The translations under genes were made by a program, and so were the position numbers. A DNA stretch of 64,000 bases, taken from Corynebacterium stercoris. Its GTDB lineage: Bacteria > Actinomycetota > Actinomycetes > Mycobacteriales > Mycobacteriaceae. Within the stretch, counting starts at the first letter, position 1, and each line of letters opens with the position of its first letter. Positions 16,521-25,453 of the stretch are shown here, piece by piece. A model generated the notes under the pieces. It was not told the DNA's origin and did no database searches. It saw only the letters and a list, made by a program, of their open reading frames with translations. The stretch is from NCBI RefSeq assembly GCF_024160105.1, contig NZ_JAMFTQ010000004.1, forward strand, positions 102,295 to 166,294. The letters run 5' to 3'.

Positions 16521-16601
16521 ATTGCGTCATTTATTGGATTCCGCGGATCTATGTGTGCGCCGCACAATTATGTGCGCCGATCCCACAATGTGGCGCATTA
16601 C
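16521..16601 (+). repeat. Intergenic palindromic repeat family, copy 2
   Basis: The core GATTCCGCGGATCTATGTGT is shared nearly base for base with copies 3 and 4 (46174, 50371) and in reverse with copy 1. The whole 80 bp is an imperfect palindrome: TGCGTCA...TTGGATT on one side and ATCCCACAATGTGGCGCA on the other. It lies between two minus-strand genes (DUF1707 start 17345 is further right; alaT start 16454 is to the left). A CGTCGNNAAGC-family site at 16506 adjoins it. Confidence 0.7.
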
Positions 16602-16670
16602 AAAAAAGCTTTGTGCGACCCCGCGCCCGGGCCTGGCGTCGGCCGGGCATCGGGCACCGAACCGGGGGCG

Positions 16671-17345
16671 CTAGTTGCCCTTCGGCTTAAAGCGGTCGAG
16701 GGTGTCCTGCGCCATGCCGAGGGCGTCGTTGGTCAGGCGGTCAATCTGCGCCTTGCGCTCCAGCTTGCGCTGCGCCTGCTCGTAGGCGTGCGACGCTTCG
16801 AGTTCGAGCGCCTTCGCCTTCGCCACTTCGCGGCGGCCGCGCTCGAGCTGGCTCAGCGTGGGCATATACCAGTCGTCGGGGCCGACCTTCATCACGTACA
16901 GCAGCACAAACAGCGTCGGAATGAGGAGGACCGCGAAACCGGAAAGAACGGACGCGCCGAGCGCCTCGCCGAGACTAATGAGCCCGACGGCACCGATCGT
17001 GCCCAACCAGAACGCGCCCGCGCGCTTGCGCTGGCCAGCGCGGCGGACCTGCATGATCTCCGGCGCGGTGTACACCTGCAGCTCGTTGCCCACGGCCGAC
17101 GTGTTTGCTTGGGACCACACGGTGGAGCCAGTAGCCGTCGACAAGCTGGAGCCGAAGTCCGGGCGCTGCGGAATGTCCTGGAACAGCGGTGCGAGATCGG
17201 CGTGGAAATTCGCGGCGGCGACGGCCTTGCAGCGGGTGTCGTACTCGTCGAGGCTGAGGCGGCCCTCACCGAAGGCCTTGCCGAGGGCACTCATGGCTTC
17301 GGTGCGCTCGGCGTCGGACAGGCGGAGATTATGCGGGTGGCTCAC
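16671..17345 (-). CDS. DUF1707 domain membrane protein
   Basis: 224 residues. The N-terminal DUF1707 signature is complete: LRLSDAERTEAMSALGKAF then GRLSLDEYDTRC. A linker leads to two adjacent hydrophobic helices near residues 120-160 (GAFWLGTIGAVGLISLGEAL and VLSGFAVLLIPTLFVLLYV), then a charged coiled coil rich in Arg/Glu/Ala to the end. DUF1707 is common in actinobacterial membrane proteins and has no established biochemical function. The GTG at 17345 is preferred over the ATG at 17354 because TAAGAT is followed by exactly 7 nt and this GTG. Confidence 0.8.
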   Translation of the reverse strand: MSHPHNLRLSDAERTEAMSALGKAFGEGRLSLDEYDTRCKAVAAANFHADLAPLFQDIPQRPDFGSSLSTATGSTVWSQANTSAVGNELQVYTAPEIMQVRRAGQRKRAGAFWLGTIGAVGLISLGEALGASVLSGFAVLLIPTLFVLLYVMKVGPDDWYMPTLSQLERGRREVAKAKALELEASHAYEQAQRKLERKAQIDRLTNDALGMAQDTLDRFKPKGN

Positions 17346-17368
17346 GTGGCACATCTTAGCGGGCGCGT

Positions 17369-19240
17369 CTACTCCTCCTCGGCGAACTGGGTTTGCTGCA
17401 GCTCAAAGTAGGCGCCGCGGGCAGCTATCAGCTCCTCGTGGCTGCCCTGCTCGACGATGGTGCCGTCGCGCATGACGATGATCAGGTCGGCGTCCCGGAT
17501 CGTCGACAAGCGGTGCGCGATGACGAACGACGTCCGGTCCGCGCGCAGCGCCTTCATCGCCTCCTGCACTAGGACCTCGGTGCGGGTGTCCACGGATGAG
17601 GTCGCCTCGTCGAGGATCAGCAGCGCCGGCTGCGCCAGGAATGCGCGGGCGATGGTGATCAGCTGGCGTTCGCCGGTGGAAATGGAGCCGCCGTCTTGGT
17701 CGATCTCGGTCTGGTAGCCGTCGGGAAGCGCGCGCACGAAGCGGTCCACGTAGGTTGCGCGTGCGGCTTCGATGACTTCCTCGTCGGTGGCGTCGAGGCG
17801 GCCGTAGCGGATGTTGTCCATGATCGTGCCCTTGAACAGCACCGCATCCTGCAGCACCATGCCGATCTGTTCGCGCAGCTGGGCGCGGGAAAGGTCGCGT
17901 ACGTCCGTGCCGTCGAGGAGGATGGCGCCGCCGTCGACCTCGTAGAAACGCATGATGAGGTTCACCAGCGTGGTCTTGCCGGCGCCGGTCGGGCCGACAA
18001 TCGCGGCCGTCTGGCCCGGCTCCACGCGCAAGTTCAGCCCGCGAATCAGGGGCTCGGTGCCGGGCTCGGGCTCGCCGTACGTGAACTCGACATCGCGGAA
18101 CTCCACCAGCCCGCGGGCGCGTCCCTCGATGGCAGCGTCGGCCGCGTCGGGCTGCTCTTCGCTTTCGTCGAGAAGCTCGAAAATGCGCTCGGCGCTGGCC
18201 ACGCCGGACTGCAGCATCTGCATCATGCCGGCGATCTCGCCGAGGGGCTGGTTGAACTGGCGCGAGTATTGGATGAACGCGGTCGCGTCGCCGAGCGTGA
18301 GGCGCCCCTGCGCGACTTTCACGCCGCCGAGCACCGCGATGGCCACGTAGCTGAGGTAGGAGATGAACTGCATGATCGGGTGCATGGAGTTCGCCAGGAA
18401 CTGCCCCTTCTGCGCCGCGTCCGCGAGCTCCGCGTTCCGACGTTCGAATTCCCCGCGCATCGCTTCCGTCCGCCCGAAAATGAGCGCGACATCGTGGCCC
18501 GAGAAGCTCTCCTCGATGTGCCCGTTCACGTCGCCGGTGGCCTTCCACTGCGTGCGGAATTGGCGCTGCGACCGCGTGCCGACGATACCCATCACCACAC
18601 CCGTCAGCGGTATCGCCAGCAATGCCACCAGCGCCAGCTGCGGGGAGATGGCGAACATCATGACGATGATGCCCACGAGCGTGATGATCGCGTTGAACAA
18701 CGAGCCCAGCGATTGCTGCAGCGCCCGCTCCACGTTGTCCACGTCGTTGGTGGTGCGGCTCATCACGTCGCCGCGCTGGCGGGTGTCGAAGTAACTCAGC
18801 GGCAATCGGTGCAGCTTCGCCTCAATATCCTGGCGCAAGCCGTACATCGCGCGCATGGTCAACCGGTTCAGCACCGCGCCCTGCGCCCACATGAGTACGC
18901 CGGACACCACGTACAGCGCCAGCACCGCGGTAATCAGCGTGCCCAGGCGTTGAAAATCGACGCCCTCTGCAGCGCCCTGCATGCGGGCGAGCCAACCGTC
19001 GAAGATTACGTCCACGGCGAAGCCCATCACCCTCGGCGCGTACACGCCCAGGATCACAGACACCGCGTTCATGACGAACACGGACGTGAGCGCCAGCTTG
19101 TACGGCGCGAGCAGCCCGATCAGCCGTTTCGCGGACGGCCAGAAGCGCTTCGCCTTGCGGGGCGCCTTGTTGGAGTAATCATCGCCCGCCATCTTCTCTT
19201 CGTACTCGGCGAGCTGCTCGTCGGTCATCTGCTCACTCAT
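17369..19240 (-). CDS. ABC exporter half-transporter, subunit with consensus Walker B and H-loop
   Basis: 623 residues: a short cytoplasmic N-terminus (MSEQMTDEQLAEYEEKMAGD), six membrane helices, then the ATPase domain. Walker A is GPTGAGKT (near 418), Walker B plus catalytic Glu is LLILDEATSS (near 543) and the H-loop His is in FVIAHRLS (near 573), all consensus. The signature loop, however, is SISTGERQ instead of LSGGQ. Its partner at 19237-20901 has the opposite pattern, so the two should form a heterodimeric exporter with one active and one degenerate site. The start ATG overlaps the partner's stop (ATGA). The exported substrate is not evident; lipids, peptides or drugs are typical. Confidence 0.88.
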   Translation of the reverse strand: MSEQMTDEQLAEYEEKMAGDDYSNKAPRKAKRFWPSAKRLIGLLAPYKLALTSVFVMNAVSVILGVYAPRVMGFAVDVIFDGWLARMQGAAEGVDFQRLGTLITAVLALYVVSGVLMWAQGAVLNRLTMRAMYGLRQDIEAKLHRLPLSYFDTRQRGDVMSRTTNDVDNVERALQQSLGSLFNAIITLVGIIVMMFAISPQLALVALLAIPLTGVVMGIVGTRSQRQFRTQWKATGDVNGHIEESFSGHDVALIFGRTEAMRGEFERRNAELADAAQKGQFLANSMHPIMQFISYLSYVAIAVLGGVKVAQGRLTLGDATAFIQYSRQFNQPLGEIAGMMQMLQSGVASAERIFELLDESEEQPDAADAAIEGRARGLVEFRDVEFTYGEPEPGTEPLIRGLNLRVEPGQTAAIVGPTGAGKTTLVNLIMRFYEVDGGAILLDGTDVRDLSRAQLREQIGMVLQDAVLFKGTIMDNIRYGRLDATDEEVIEAARATYVDRFVRALPDGYQTEIDQDGGSISTGERQLITIARAFLAQPALLILDEATSSVDTRTEVLVQEAMKALRADRTSFVIAHRLSTIRDADLIIVMRDGTIVEQGSHEELIAARGAYFELQQTQFAEEE

Positions 19241-20901
19241 GCGTCCACCGCCTCCTGGCTGCGAGCGATCTCGCGGTAGGTCTCGCTGACACGCATCAGC
19301 TCCGCGTGGGTGCCGCGGTCCACGATTTCGCCGGCCTCCATCACGAGGATCTGGTCCGCCTCGGTGATGCTGGCCACCCGCTGCGCGACCACGATCTGCG
19401 TCATGGTTCCTGTGGCGTCCGCCAGAGCGCCACGCAGATTCGCCTCGGTGAGGGCATCGAGGGCGGAAAAGGAATCGTCGAAAAGCATGATGCTCGGGCG
19501 TGCGACCAGTGCGCGCGCGATGCACAAACGCTGCCGCTGCCCGCCGGAGACATTGGTGCCGCCCTGGGAAATGGGCATGTCGAGCGTATCGACGAACGTT
19601 GCCTGCGCCGTGCCCAGCGCCGCCCACAGCTCCTCGTCGGTCGCGTCCGGGTTCGCGGTGCGCAAATTACTTGCGACGGTGCCCGAAAACAGCCACGGCT
19701 TCTGCGGAACCATAGCGACGCTGCCGCCCACCGCGATGGTGCCGCTAGTAGGGGCGTAGAGCTGGGGGATGAGGCCGAGCAGGGTGGACTTGCCACTGCC
19801 CGTCGCGCCAATGATGGCCGTGGTGGTGCCGGGTTTGGCCTCGAAACTGATGTTCTTCAGCACGGGCGCTTCGGCTCCGGGGTATTGGTAAGACACGTCG
19901 TCGAAAAGCACGGTGCCCTCGGGGGCAGGGGAGATGGGTGCGGCCTCGCGCGGGGAGTGGGAGAGGACCTCCTGCACGCGGCGGGCGCAGACGATGGCGC
20001 GCGGGAGCATCATGAGCATGAACACGCCCATCATCACGGCCATCAGGATCTGCATTAGATACTGCATGAATGCGGTCAGCGCGCCGACCTCGACGAGGCC
20101 TTCGTCCACGCGGTGGCCGCCGAACCAGAGGACTGCCGCGGTGGCGACGTTGAGAATCAGCATGATGACGGGGAACATCAGCACGTACACGCGGCCGATG
20201 TTCAGGCTCAAGCGCGTAAGGCTGGTGTTCGCCTCTTTGAAGCGCTCGGTTTCGTGCTCCTCGCGGACGAACGCGCGGATGACGCGGATGCCCGCGATCT
20301 GCTCGCGCATGATGCCGTTGATGGCGTCCAGACGGGTTTGGAACTGCCGGAACATCGGCATGAGGACGGCCGCGAAAATGGTCACCGCCACGCCCAAGAC
20401 CAGTACGGCGGCAATGACCAGCCAGCTCATGCCCGCGTCCTGGCGAACCGCCATGATGATGCCGCCGATGGCCATGATCGGCGCCGTGACCATGAAGTTC
20501 AGGGCCAGCAGCAGCGTCATCTGGATCTGCTGCACGTCGTTGGTGCCGCGGGTGATCAAGGTGGCGGTGCCGAAGTGGTCCATGTCCTCCTTGTTGAAGG
20601 CGGTCACGTGGTCGAACAAGGCCGCGCGAACGTCGCGGCCCGTCGCCATCGCCGCCTTGGAGGCGAACCAGGTCGCGCCGATCGCAGCGATGACCTGCAC
20701 GAACGCGACCACAAGCATGACGAGGCCGGTCGCCCAGATGTAATCGACATCGCCCTTGGCTACGCCGTTATCGATGATCGCGGCGTTGAGATCCGGCAGG
20801 TACAGCGTCGCCAGCGCGGTGATGAGCTGCAGTACCACCACCGCCGCGATCTGCGGGGTGTACCGCCGGGCGTAGCGCCCGATGATGTTGATGAGGTCCA
20901 C
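19237..20901 (-). CDS. ABC exporter half-transporter, subunit with degenerate ATP site
   Basis: 554 residues. Six membrane helices occupy about residues 15-310. The ATPase domain has Walker A GATGSGKST (near 364) and a normal signature NVSGGQRQR, but Walker B reads IMLFDDSFSALD with Asp replacing the catalytic Glu, and the H-loop reads VVAQRVASI with Gln replacing His. This matches the degenerate subunit of heterodimeric exporters such as TM287/288. It is translationally coupled to the next gene by an ATGA overlap. The start is a GTG at 20901 without a good Shine-Dalgarno. Two GTCGAT...ATCGAC palindromes lie 38-92 bp upstream. Confidence 0.88.
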   Translation of the reverse strand: MDLINIIGRYARRYTPQIAAVVVLQLITALATLYLPDLNAAIIDNGVAKGDVDYIWATGLVMLVVAFVQVIAAIGATWFASKAAMATGRDVRAALFDHVTAFNKEDMDHFGTATLITRGTNDVQQIQMTLLLALNFMVTAPIMAIGGIIMAVRQDAGMSWLVIAAVLVLGVAVTIFAAVLMPMFRQFQTRLDAINGIMREQIAGIRVIRAFVREEHETERFKEANTSLTRLSLNIGRVYVLMFPVIMLILNVATAAVLWFGGHRVDEGLVEVGALTAFMQYLMQILMAVMMGVFMLMMLPRAIVCARRVQEVLSHSPREAAPISPAPEGTVLFDDVSYQYPGAEAPVLKNISFEAKPGTTTAIIGATGSGKSTLLGLIPQLYAPTSGTIAVGGSVAMVPQKPWLFSGTVASNLRTANPDATDEELWAALGTAQATFVDTLDMPISQGGTNVSGGQRQRLCIARALVARPSIMLFDDSFSALDALTEANLRGALADATGTMTQIVVAQRVASITEADQILVMEAGEIVDRGTHAELMRVSETYREIARSQEAVDA

Positions 20902-20938
20902 AAGGGGGAGATGGTACTACTGCGCGGGCGGGGCTCAT

Positions 20939-20993
20939 GTCGATGCGATCGACACGTTCGCGCGATATGTCGATTTCGGGCGAGAAAATCGAC
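20939..20993. promoter_or_regulatory. Tandem GTCGAT...ATCGAC palindromes upstream of the ABC exporter operon
   Basis: GTCGAT-gcg-ATCGAC (20939-20953) is followed by a second GTCGAT (20969-20974) and ATCGAC (20988-20993). The flanking bases also repeat (ATGTCGAT, ATCGACACG). The position, 38-92 bp upstream of the operon start, suits an operator for a local regulator. No regulator gene is adjacent. Confidence 0.45.
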
Positions 20994-21028
20994 ACGTCGG
21001 CGCCCCAACGCCGCCCCCCGAACCGCCC

Positions 21029-22453
21029 CTAACCCTTGGTGTGGGTGGTGTGGGCAAGCATGTCCTCCCACTCCACGAGCTTCTTGCGCTCGCGCGGGTT
21101 GGTGCCGCAGGATTCGCCGGCGGCGCGCTCGGCCTCGTCGAGGCGGTACCAGCCGTCCCAGGTCGCGTAGTCCACGCCGCGGGATTCGAGCAGCTTGAGC
21201 ACGGCGTCCGGGTCGTCGTTGGTCGGGGCGGCGAGCTTGCCGGCGAGGGCATCGGCGACCAGCATGTCGGTGGTCTCCTTGGCGTCGGACTTGGTGTTGC
21301 CGATCAGGCCGACCGGGCCGCGCTTGATCCAGCCGGTGACGTAGAGCTTGTCCACCGGCTGGCCGGCGGCCGACGCACCAGCGTCGCCCGCGCCGGAAAG
21401 CTCGGAATCTGCGCCGGTGACAGTGCCGTCGGAAAGCACGTGTCCGCCGTCGTTGGGGATCACGTGGCGCTCGAAGTCGAAGGGCACGCCCTCGACGGGC
21501 TCGGAGCGGTAACCCACGGCGTGGTACACCTGCTGGACCGGCCAGTCGGTGAACTCGCCGGTGGCGCGGATGCCGCCCTCGCCGTCGAGCTCCTGGCGCT
21601 CGGTGCGGATGCCCACGGTGTTGCCGGCGTCGTCGAGCAGCACCTCGACCGGGTTCTCGAAGAAGTGGATGTAGATCTTGTGCGGGGAATCGTCCGGGTC
21701 GCGCATCGCGTACTGCTCCAGCACGGAGCACACGAGGTCGACGGACTTGTCCGCGCGGCGGACTTCCTCGGACAGCGAGTCGTAATCGATGTCCTCCGGG
21801 TTGACCAGCACCTGGATGGTGGGGGACTCGTCGAGCTCGCGCAGCTCCTTCGGCGTGAACTTCGCCTGGGCGGGGCCGCGGCGACCGAACATGTGCACCA
21901 CCTCGGCCTGGTTGGTGCGCAGCGTCTCGTACACGTTGTCCGGGATCTCGGTGACCAAGAGCTCGTCGCCGGTCTTGGCCAAGATGCGGGAAATGTCGAG
22001 CGCCACGTTGCCCACGCCCACGACGGCGACTTCCTTGGCGGAGAGGTCCCAGGAGCGCTCGAAGCGCGGGTTGCCGTCGTAGAAGCCGACGAATTCGCCC
22101 GCGCCGATGGACTTCTCGCCGCCCGGGATGAGCAGCTCGCGGTCGCGCACGGCGCCCGTGGAGAAAACGACAGCGTCGTACAGCTCGGTGAGCTCCTCGA
22201 CCGTGATGTCGCGGCCGACGGTGACGTTGCCGATCAGACGCAGGCCGTCCTTGTCCATCACCTGGTGCAGGGACTTCACGATGCCCTTGATGCGCGGGTG
22301 GTCCGGCGCGACACCGTAACGGATCAGGCCGAACGGCGCCGGCATCTGCTCAAACAGGTCGACGTGCACGTCCACCTCGGGGTTCTTCAGCAGCAGATCG
22401 GAGGCGTAAATCCCGGCAGGGCCGGCACCGACGACGGCGACGCGCAGGCTCAT
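21029..22453 (-). CDS. fpr2: Ferredoxin/flavodoxin-NADP+ reductase (FprA type)
   Basis: 474 residues from the ATG at 22453, with AAAGGA upstream. The FAD-binding N-terminus is VAVVGAGPAGIYASDLLL; the conserved PAPFGLIRYGVAPDHP segment and the NADP-binding VAVVGVGNVALDISRIL follow; the C-terminal GWIKRGPVGLIGNTKSDA is typical of FprA/adrenodoxin reductase-like enzymes. It should move electrons from NADPH through a ferredoxin to sulfite reductase. It is divergent from cysI, as in C. glutamicum where I recall it as fpr2, and has its own McbR-type operator at 22506-22521. Confidence 0.9.
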   Translation of the reverse strand: MSLRVAVVGAGPAGIYASDLLLKNPEVDVHVDLFEQMPAPFGLIRYGVAPDHPRIKGIVKSLHQVMDKDGLRLIGNVTVGRDITVEELTELYDAVVFSTGAVRDRELLIPGGEKSIGAGEFVGFYDGNPRFERSWDLSAKEVAVVGVGNVALDISRILAKTGDELLVTEIPDNVYETLRTNQAEVVHMFGRRGPAQAKFTPKELRELDESPTIQVLVNPEDIDYDSLSEEVRRADKSVDLVCSVLEQYAMRDPDDSPHKIYIHFFENPVEVLLDDAGNTVGIRTERQELDGEGGIRATGEFTDWPVQQVYHAVGYRSEPVEGVPFDFERHVIPNDGGHVLSDGTVTGADSELSGAGDAGASAAGQPVDKLYVTGWIKRGPVGLIGNTKSDAKETTDMLVADALAGKLAAPTNDDPDAVLKLLESRGVDYATWDGWYRLDEAERAAGESCGTNPRERKKLVEWEDMLAHTTHTKG

Positions 22454-22505
22454 AAGACGATCGTTTCCTTTCATCGCAACAGATACTTCCCGCCAATATA
22501 GCCGA

Positions 22506-22521
22506 TAGACCGCATGGTCTG
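22506..22521. promoter_or_regulatory. McbR-type operator at fpr2
   Basis: TAGACCGCATGGTCTG matches TAGAC-N6-GTCTA at 9 of 10 fixed positions. It lies 53 bp upstream of the fpr2 ATG on the minus strand, consistent with repression of fpr2 when methionine/cysteine is plentiful. Confidence 0.75.
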
Positions 22522-22703
22522 TAAATCGCGGAGAATTTGATGCAGGCGCACCGTTTCGCACGAAAGTGTCGCCTTTCGCGCGCCGACGATCATTTTATGC
22601 ACCTCTAAACTACAAGCTCACAGCCCATAGCATCGAAACCTTCTTGCGGTAGACAAGGCGGTACGGCAAGCTGCGTTGCAATCGTCGTGAAGCGATAGTG
22701 CAG

Positions 22704-22719
22704 TAGACAGCTAGGTCTA
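22704..22719. promoter_or_regulatory. McbR-type operator at cysI, perfect
   Basis: TAGACAGCTAGGTCTA is a perfect TAGAC-N6-GTCTA match. It abuts the cysI Shine-Dalgarno (GGAGG at 22720-22724) with the GTG start at 22733, so a bound repressor would lie at or just past the transcription start. In C. glutamicum this operon is repressed by McbR and activated by CysR; a CysR site was not identified here. Confidence 0.85.
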
Positions 22720-22732
22720 GGAGGAAAAGCCT

Positions 22733-24397
22733 GTGAGCGCACCAACGGTGAAGCGCACCCGCGCAGCCAAGCCGGAAGGCCAGTGGCTCGTCGACGGCCC
22801 CGCGCCCCTGAACCGGGACGAGGAGATCAAGCAGGAATCGGAGATCTGGGCGGTCAAGCAGCGGGTCATCGACACGTACTCCAAGCTCGGCTTCGACGCG
22901 ATCGACCGCGAGGACCTCTACCCGCGCTTCAAGTGGCTCGGCCTGTACACGCAGCGCAAGCAGAACCTCGGCGGCGAGCACACCGGCGCGGACAACAGCG
23001 TGCTCGAGGACAAGTACTTCATGATGCGCGTGCGTTTCGACGGCGGACGCTGCACCACCGCCCAAGCCCGCGCCGTCGGCGAGATCTCGCGCGACTACGC
23101 GCGTTCCACCGTGGACCTCACCGACCGCCAGAACATCCAGCTCCACTGGGTGCAGGTGGAGGACGTGCCGGCGATCTGGGAGAAGCTCGAGGCGCACGGC
23201 CTGAGTACCTGGGACGCGTGCGGCGATGTGCCGCGCGTGGTGCTGGGCAGCCCGGTGGCGGGCATCGCGAAGGACGAGATCATCGACGCCACCCCGGCCA
23301 TCGAGCGCATCCAGGAGATCTTCCTCGACGACGAGTTCCAGAACCTCCCGCGCAAGTTCAAATCCGCCATCTCCGGCAACGCGCGCCAGGACGTGGTGCA
23401 CGAGATCAACGACCTCGCCTTCATCGGCGTCGAGCACCCCGAGCTTGGCCCCGGCTTCGAGTGCTACGTCGGCGGCGGCCTGTCCACTAACCCGATGCTC
23501 GCGCAGTCGCTCGGCGCCTTCGTCACCCTCGAGCAGGTGCCGGACGTGTGGGCGAACGTGGTGCGCATCTTCCGCGATTACGGCTACCGACGCCTGCGCA
23601 ACCGCGCGCGCCTGAAGTTCCTCGTCGCCGAGTGGGGCGTCGAGCGCTTCCGCCAGATCCTCGAGGAGGACTACCTCGGCTACGCGCTTCCCGACGGGCC
23701 GCACGCGCCGAACAATCTCGTCGACCGCGACCACATCGGCGTGCACGAGCAGGTCAACGGCAACGTCTACATCGGCGTCAAACCCACGCTCGGCCACATG
23801 TCCGGCGAGCAGCTCATCGCCGTCGCGGACACCGCGGAGCGCTTCGGCGTCACCCAGCTGCGCTTCACCCCCTTCAAGGAGCTTTTGCTTATCGACGTTC
23901 GGAAAGCAGACGTCGAAAAGCTCAAGCTCGAGCTCGAGGCGCTGGGCCTGACCAGTGAGCCGAGCGAGTTCCGACGCGGCATCATCTCCTGCACCGGCTT
24001 GGAGTACTGCAAACTTGCGCACGTGACCACCAAGTCCCGCGCGATCGAGCTTGCCGACGAACTGGAGCAGCGCTTCGGCAACCTCGATTCCCCGATTTCC
24101 ATTTCGCTCAACGGCTGCCCGAACGCGTGCGCGCGGCACCACGTGTCCGACATCGGGCTGAAAGGCCAGATGGTCGCCGGGCCGGACGGCGAGAAGGTCG
24201 AGGGATTCCAGGTACACCTCGGCGGCACGATCGGCGAGGGTGCGAACTTCGGCCGCAAGCTGCGCGGCCACAAGGTGCTGTCCTCCGAGCTCACCGAGTA
24301 CGTGACCCGCGTGGTGCAGAACTACGTGGACCAGCGTGCCAGCGGCGAGACCTTCCGCGCCTGGGTGCAGCGCGCCGAGGAGGATGACCTGCGATGA
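22733..24397 (+). CDS. cysI: Assimilatory sulfite reductase (ferredoxin), siroheme hemoprotein
   Basis: 554 residues from GTG 22733 with a GGAGG Shine-Dalgarno. The four cluster ligands form the nitrite/sulfite reductase signature: Cys-x5-Cys in CTGLEYCKLA (about residues 421 and 427) and Cys-x3-Cys in NGCPNACARH (about 461 and 465). The ferredoxin-nitrite/sulfite reductase half domains appear twice (GVHEQVNGNVYIGVKPTLGH near residue 340). It reduces sulfite to sulfide with six electrons. It heads cysI-X-H-D-N-cbiX-Z, in which most genes overlap their neighbour by 1-8 nt. Confidence 0.93.
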   Translation: MSAPTVKRTRAAKPEGQWLVDGPAPLNRDEEIKQESEIWAVKQRVIDTYSKLGFDAIDREDLYPRFKWLGLYTQRKQNLGGEHTGADNSVLEDKYFMMRVRFDGGRCTTAQARAVGEISRDYARSTVDLTDRQNIQLHWVQVEDVPAIWEKLEAHGLSTWDACGDVPRVVLGSPVAGIAKDEIIDATPAIERIQEIFLDDEFQNLPRKFKSAISGNARQDVVHEINDLAFIGVEHPELGPGFECYVGGGLSTNPMLAQSLGAFVTLEQVPDVWANVVRIFRDYGYRRLRNRARLKFLVAEWGVERFRQILEEDYLGYALPDGPHAPNNLVDRDHIGVHEQVNGNVYIGVKPTLGHMSGEQLIAVADTAERFGVTQLRFTPFKELLLIDVRKADVEKLKLELEALGLTSEPSEFRRGIISCTGLEYCKLAHVTTKSRAIELADELEQRFGNLDSPISISLNGCPNACARHHVSDIGLKGQMVAGPDGEKVEGFQVHLGGTIGEGANFGRKLRGHKVLSSELTEYVTRVVQNYVDQRASGETFRAWVQRAEEDDLR

Positions 24398-24669
24398 GTT
24401 TCCGCCGCGCGCCCAACCCCAATCGGAACCACCCCACCTTCTGCCCCTACTGCGGCGGCGAGGACCTGTGGCCCAACGAGGAGACCGATTTCGCCTGGAA
24501 ATGCGGCGAATGCCTGCGCGTATTCGAGGTGAAGTTCCACGGCCAGGATGACCCTGGACGGGCCCCGGCCGCCGCGCTTTCCACCCCCGATGCCCTGCAG
24601 GCATCGCTGTCTCGGGCGGGCCGCACTGCAGTACTGCGAGCAACCGGAGATACTGGCAAGAATGAGTAA
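24394..24669 (+). CDS. cysX: CysX-type small zinc-ribbon/electron-carrier-like protein
   Basis: 91 residues, starting within the last codons of cysI (ATGA overlap) and ending inside cysH. It has two CxxC pairs (FCPYCGGEDLW and KCGECLRVFEV) about 20 residues apart, which could hold zinc or an iron-sulfur centre. In C. glutamicum the gene in this position is cysX, proposed to be a small electron carrier for sulfite reductase. The C-terminal 40 residues are low in conserved motifs. The role rests on position; a zinc ribbon is equally possible. Confidence 0.75.
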   Translation: MSFRRAPNPNRNHPTFCPYCGGEDLWPNEETDFAWKCGECLRVFEVKFHGQDDPGRAPAAALSTPDALQASLSRAGRTAVLRATGDTGKNE

Positions 24670-25453
24670 CACAATCAACCTGCTGCCCTCCGGCGGCGGC
24701 GCGAACTACCGCGACCCGGCGGTCAGCCCAGCAGGGCCGACCACCACGGCCCCGCTGGACGAGGCGACCGCGGAGCGCAACGCCGAGTTAGTGGAGCGCT
24801 TCGCCGCCGAGCTGTACAACGCCCCCGCCGACACCATCCTCGCCTGGGCCCACGAATACGCCCCGGGCCCGCTCGTGGTGACCCTGTCCATGGAGAACAC
24901 CGTGCTCGCGGAGCTGGCTGAGCGCCACCTGCCCGGCGCGGACTTTCTCTTCCTCGACACCGAGTACCACTTCCCGGAGACGCTCGACGTCGCCGCCGAG
25001 GTGGAGCGCCGTTACCCGGGCCACCGCCTCGTGCGCGCCACCGCGCAGCTGACCCGCGCGGAGCAGGACGAGGTGTACGGCCCGAACCTGTACCTGCGCG
25101 AGCCCTCCGCCTGCTGCCGAATGCGCAAGGTGGAGCCGCTGGCGGTGCACATGAGCCCGTACGTCGGCTGGATCACGGGCCTGCGCCGCGCCGACGGCCC
25201 GACCCGCGCCGAGGCGCCCGCCCTGTCGCTGGACGCCACCGGCCGGCTCAAGATCTCTCCGCTGGTGACCTGGTCGCTGGAGGATACGGAGGCCTTCGAG
25301 CGCGACAACGACTTGATCATTCACCCGCTGACGCGCCAGGGCTACCCGTCGATCGGCTGCGCCACCTGCACCATGCCGGTGGCCGAGGGCGAGGACCCGC
25401 GCGCCGGGCGCTGGGCATTTGCAAACAAAACGGAGTGTGGACTGCATGAATAA
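24662..25453 (+). CDS. cysH: APS/PAPS reductase
   Basis: 263 residues from ATG 24662, overlapping cysX by 8 nt. It shows the Cys-Cys...Cys-x-x-Cys set of APS reductases (ACCRMRKVEPL near residue 150 and GCATCTMP near 233), which bind a [4Fe-4S] cluster, and the catalytic C-terminal motif TECGLHE. Its cluster motif argues for adenylylsulfate (APS) as substrate, giving sulfite and AMP, matching the absence of an APS kinase in the operon. It overlaps cysD by 8 nt. Confidence 0.92.
   Translation: MSNTINLLPSGGGANYRDPAVSPAGPTTTAPLDEATAERNAELVERFAAELYNAPADTILAWAHEYAPGPLVVTLSMENTVLAELAERHLPGADFLFLDTEYHFPETLDVAAEVERRYPGHRLVRATAQLTRAEQDEVYGPNLYLREPSACCRMRKVEPLAVHMSPYVGWITGLRRADGPTRAEAPALSLDATGRLKISPLVTWSLEDTEAFERDNDLIIHPLTRQGYPSIGCATCTMPVAEGEDPRAGRWAFANKTECGLHE

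Noticed and set aside
15039..17411. A 790-codon plus-strand open frame across alaT and the DUF1707 gene
   Set aside because: It is antisense to alaT, whose PLP motifs are unambiguous, and runs through the intergenic repeat; Arg/Val/His-rich shadow.
22610..24643. A 677-codon minus-strand open frame opposite cysI
   Set aside because: cysI has all siroheme-cluster cysteines; the antisense frame has no family features.
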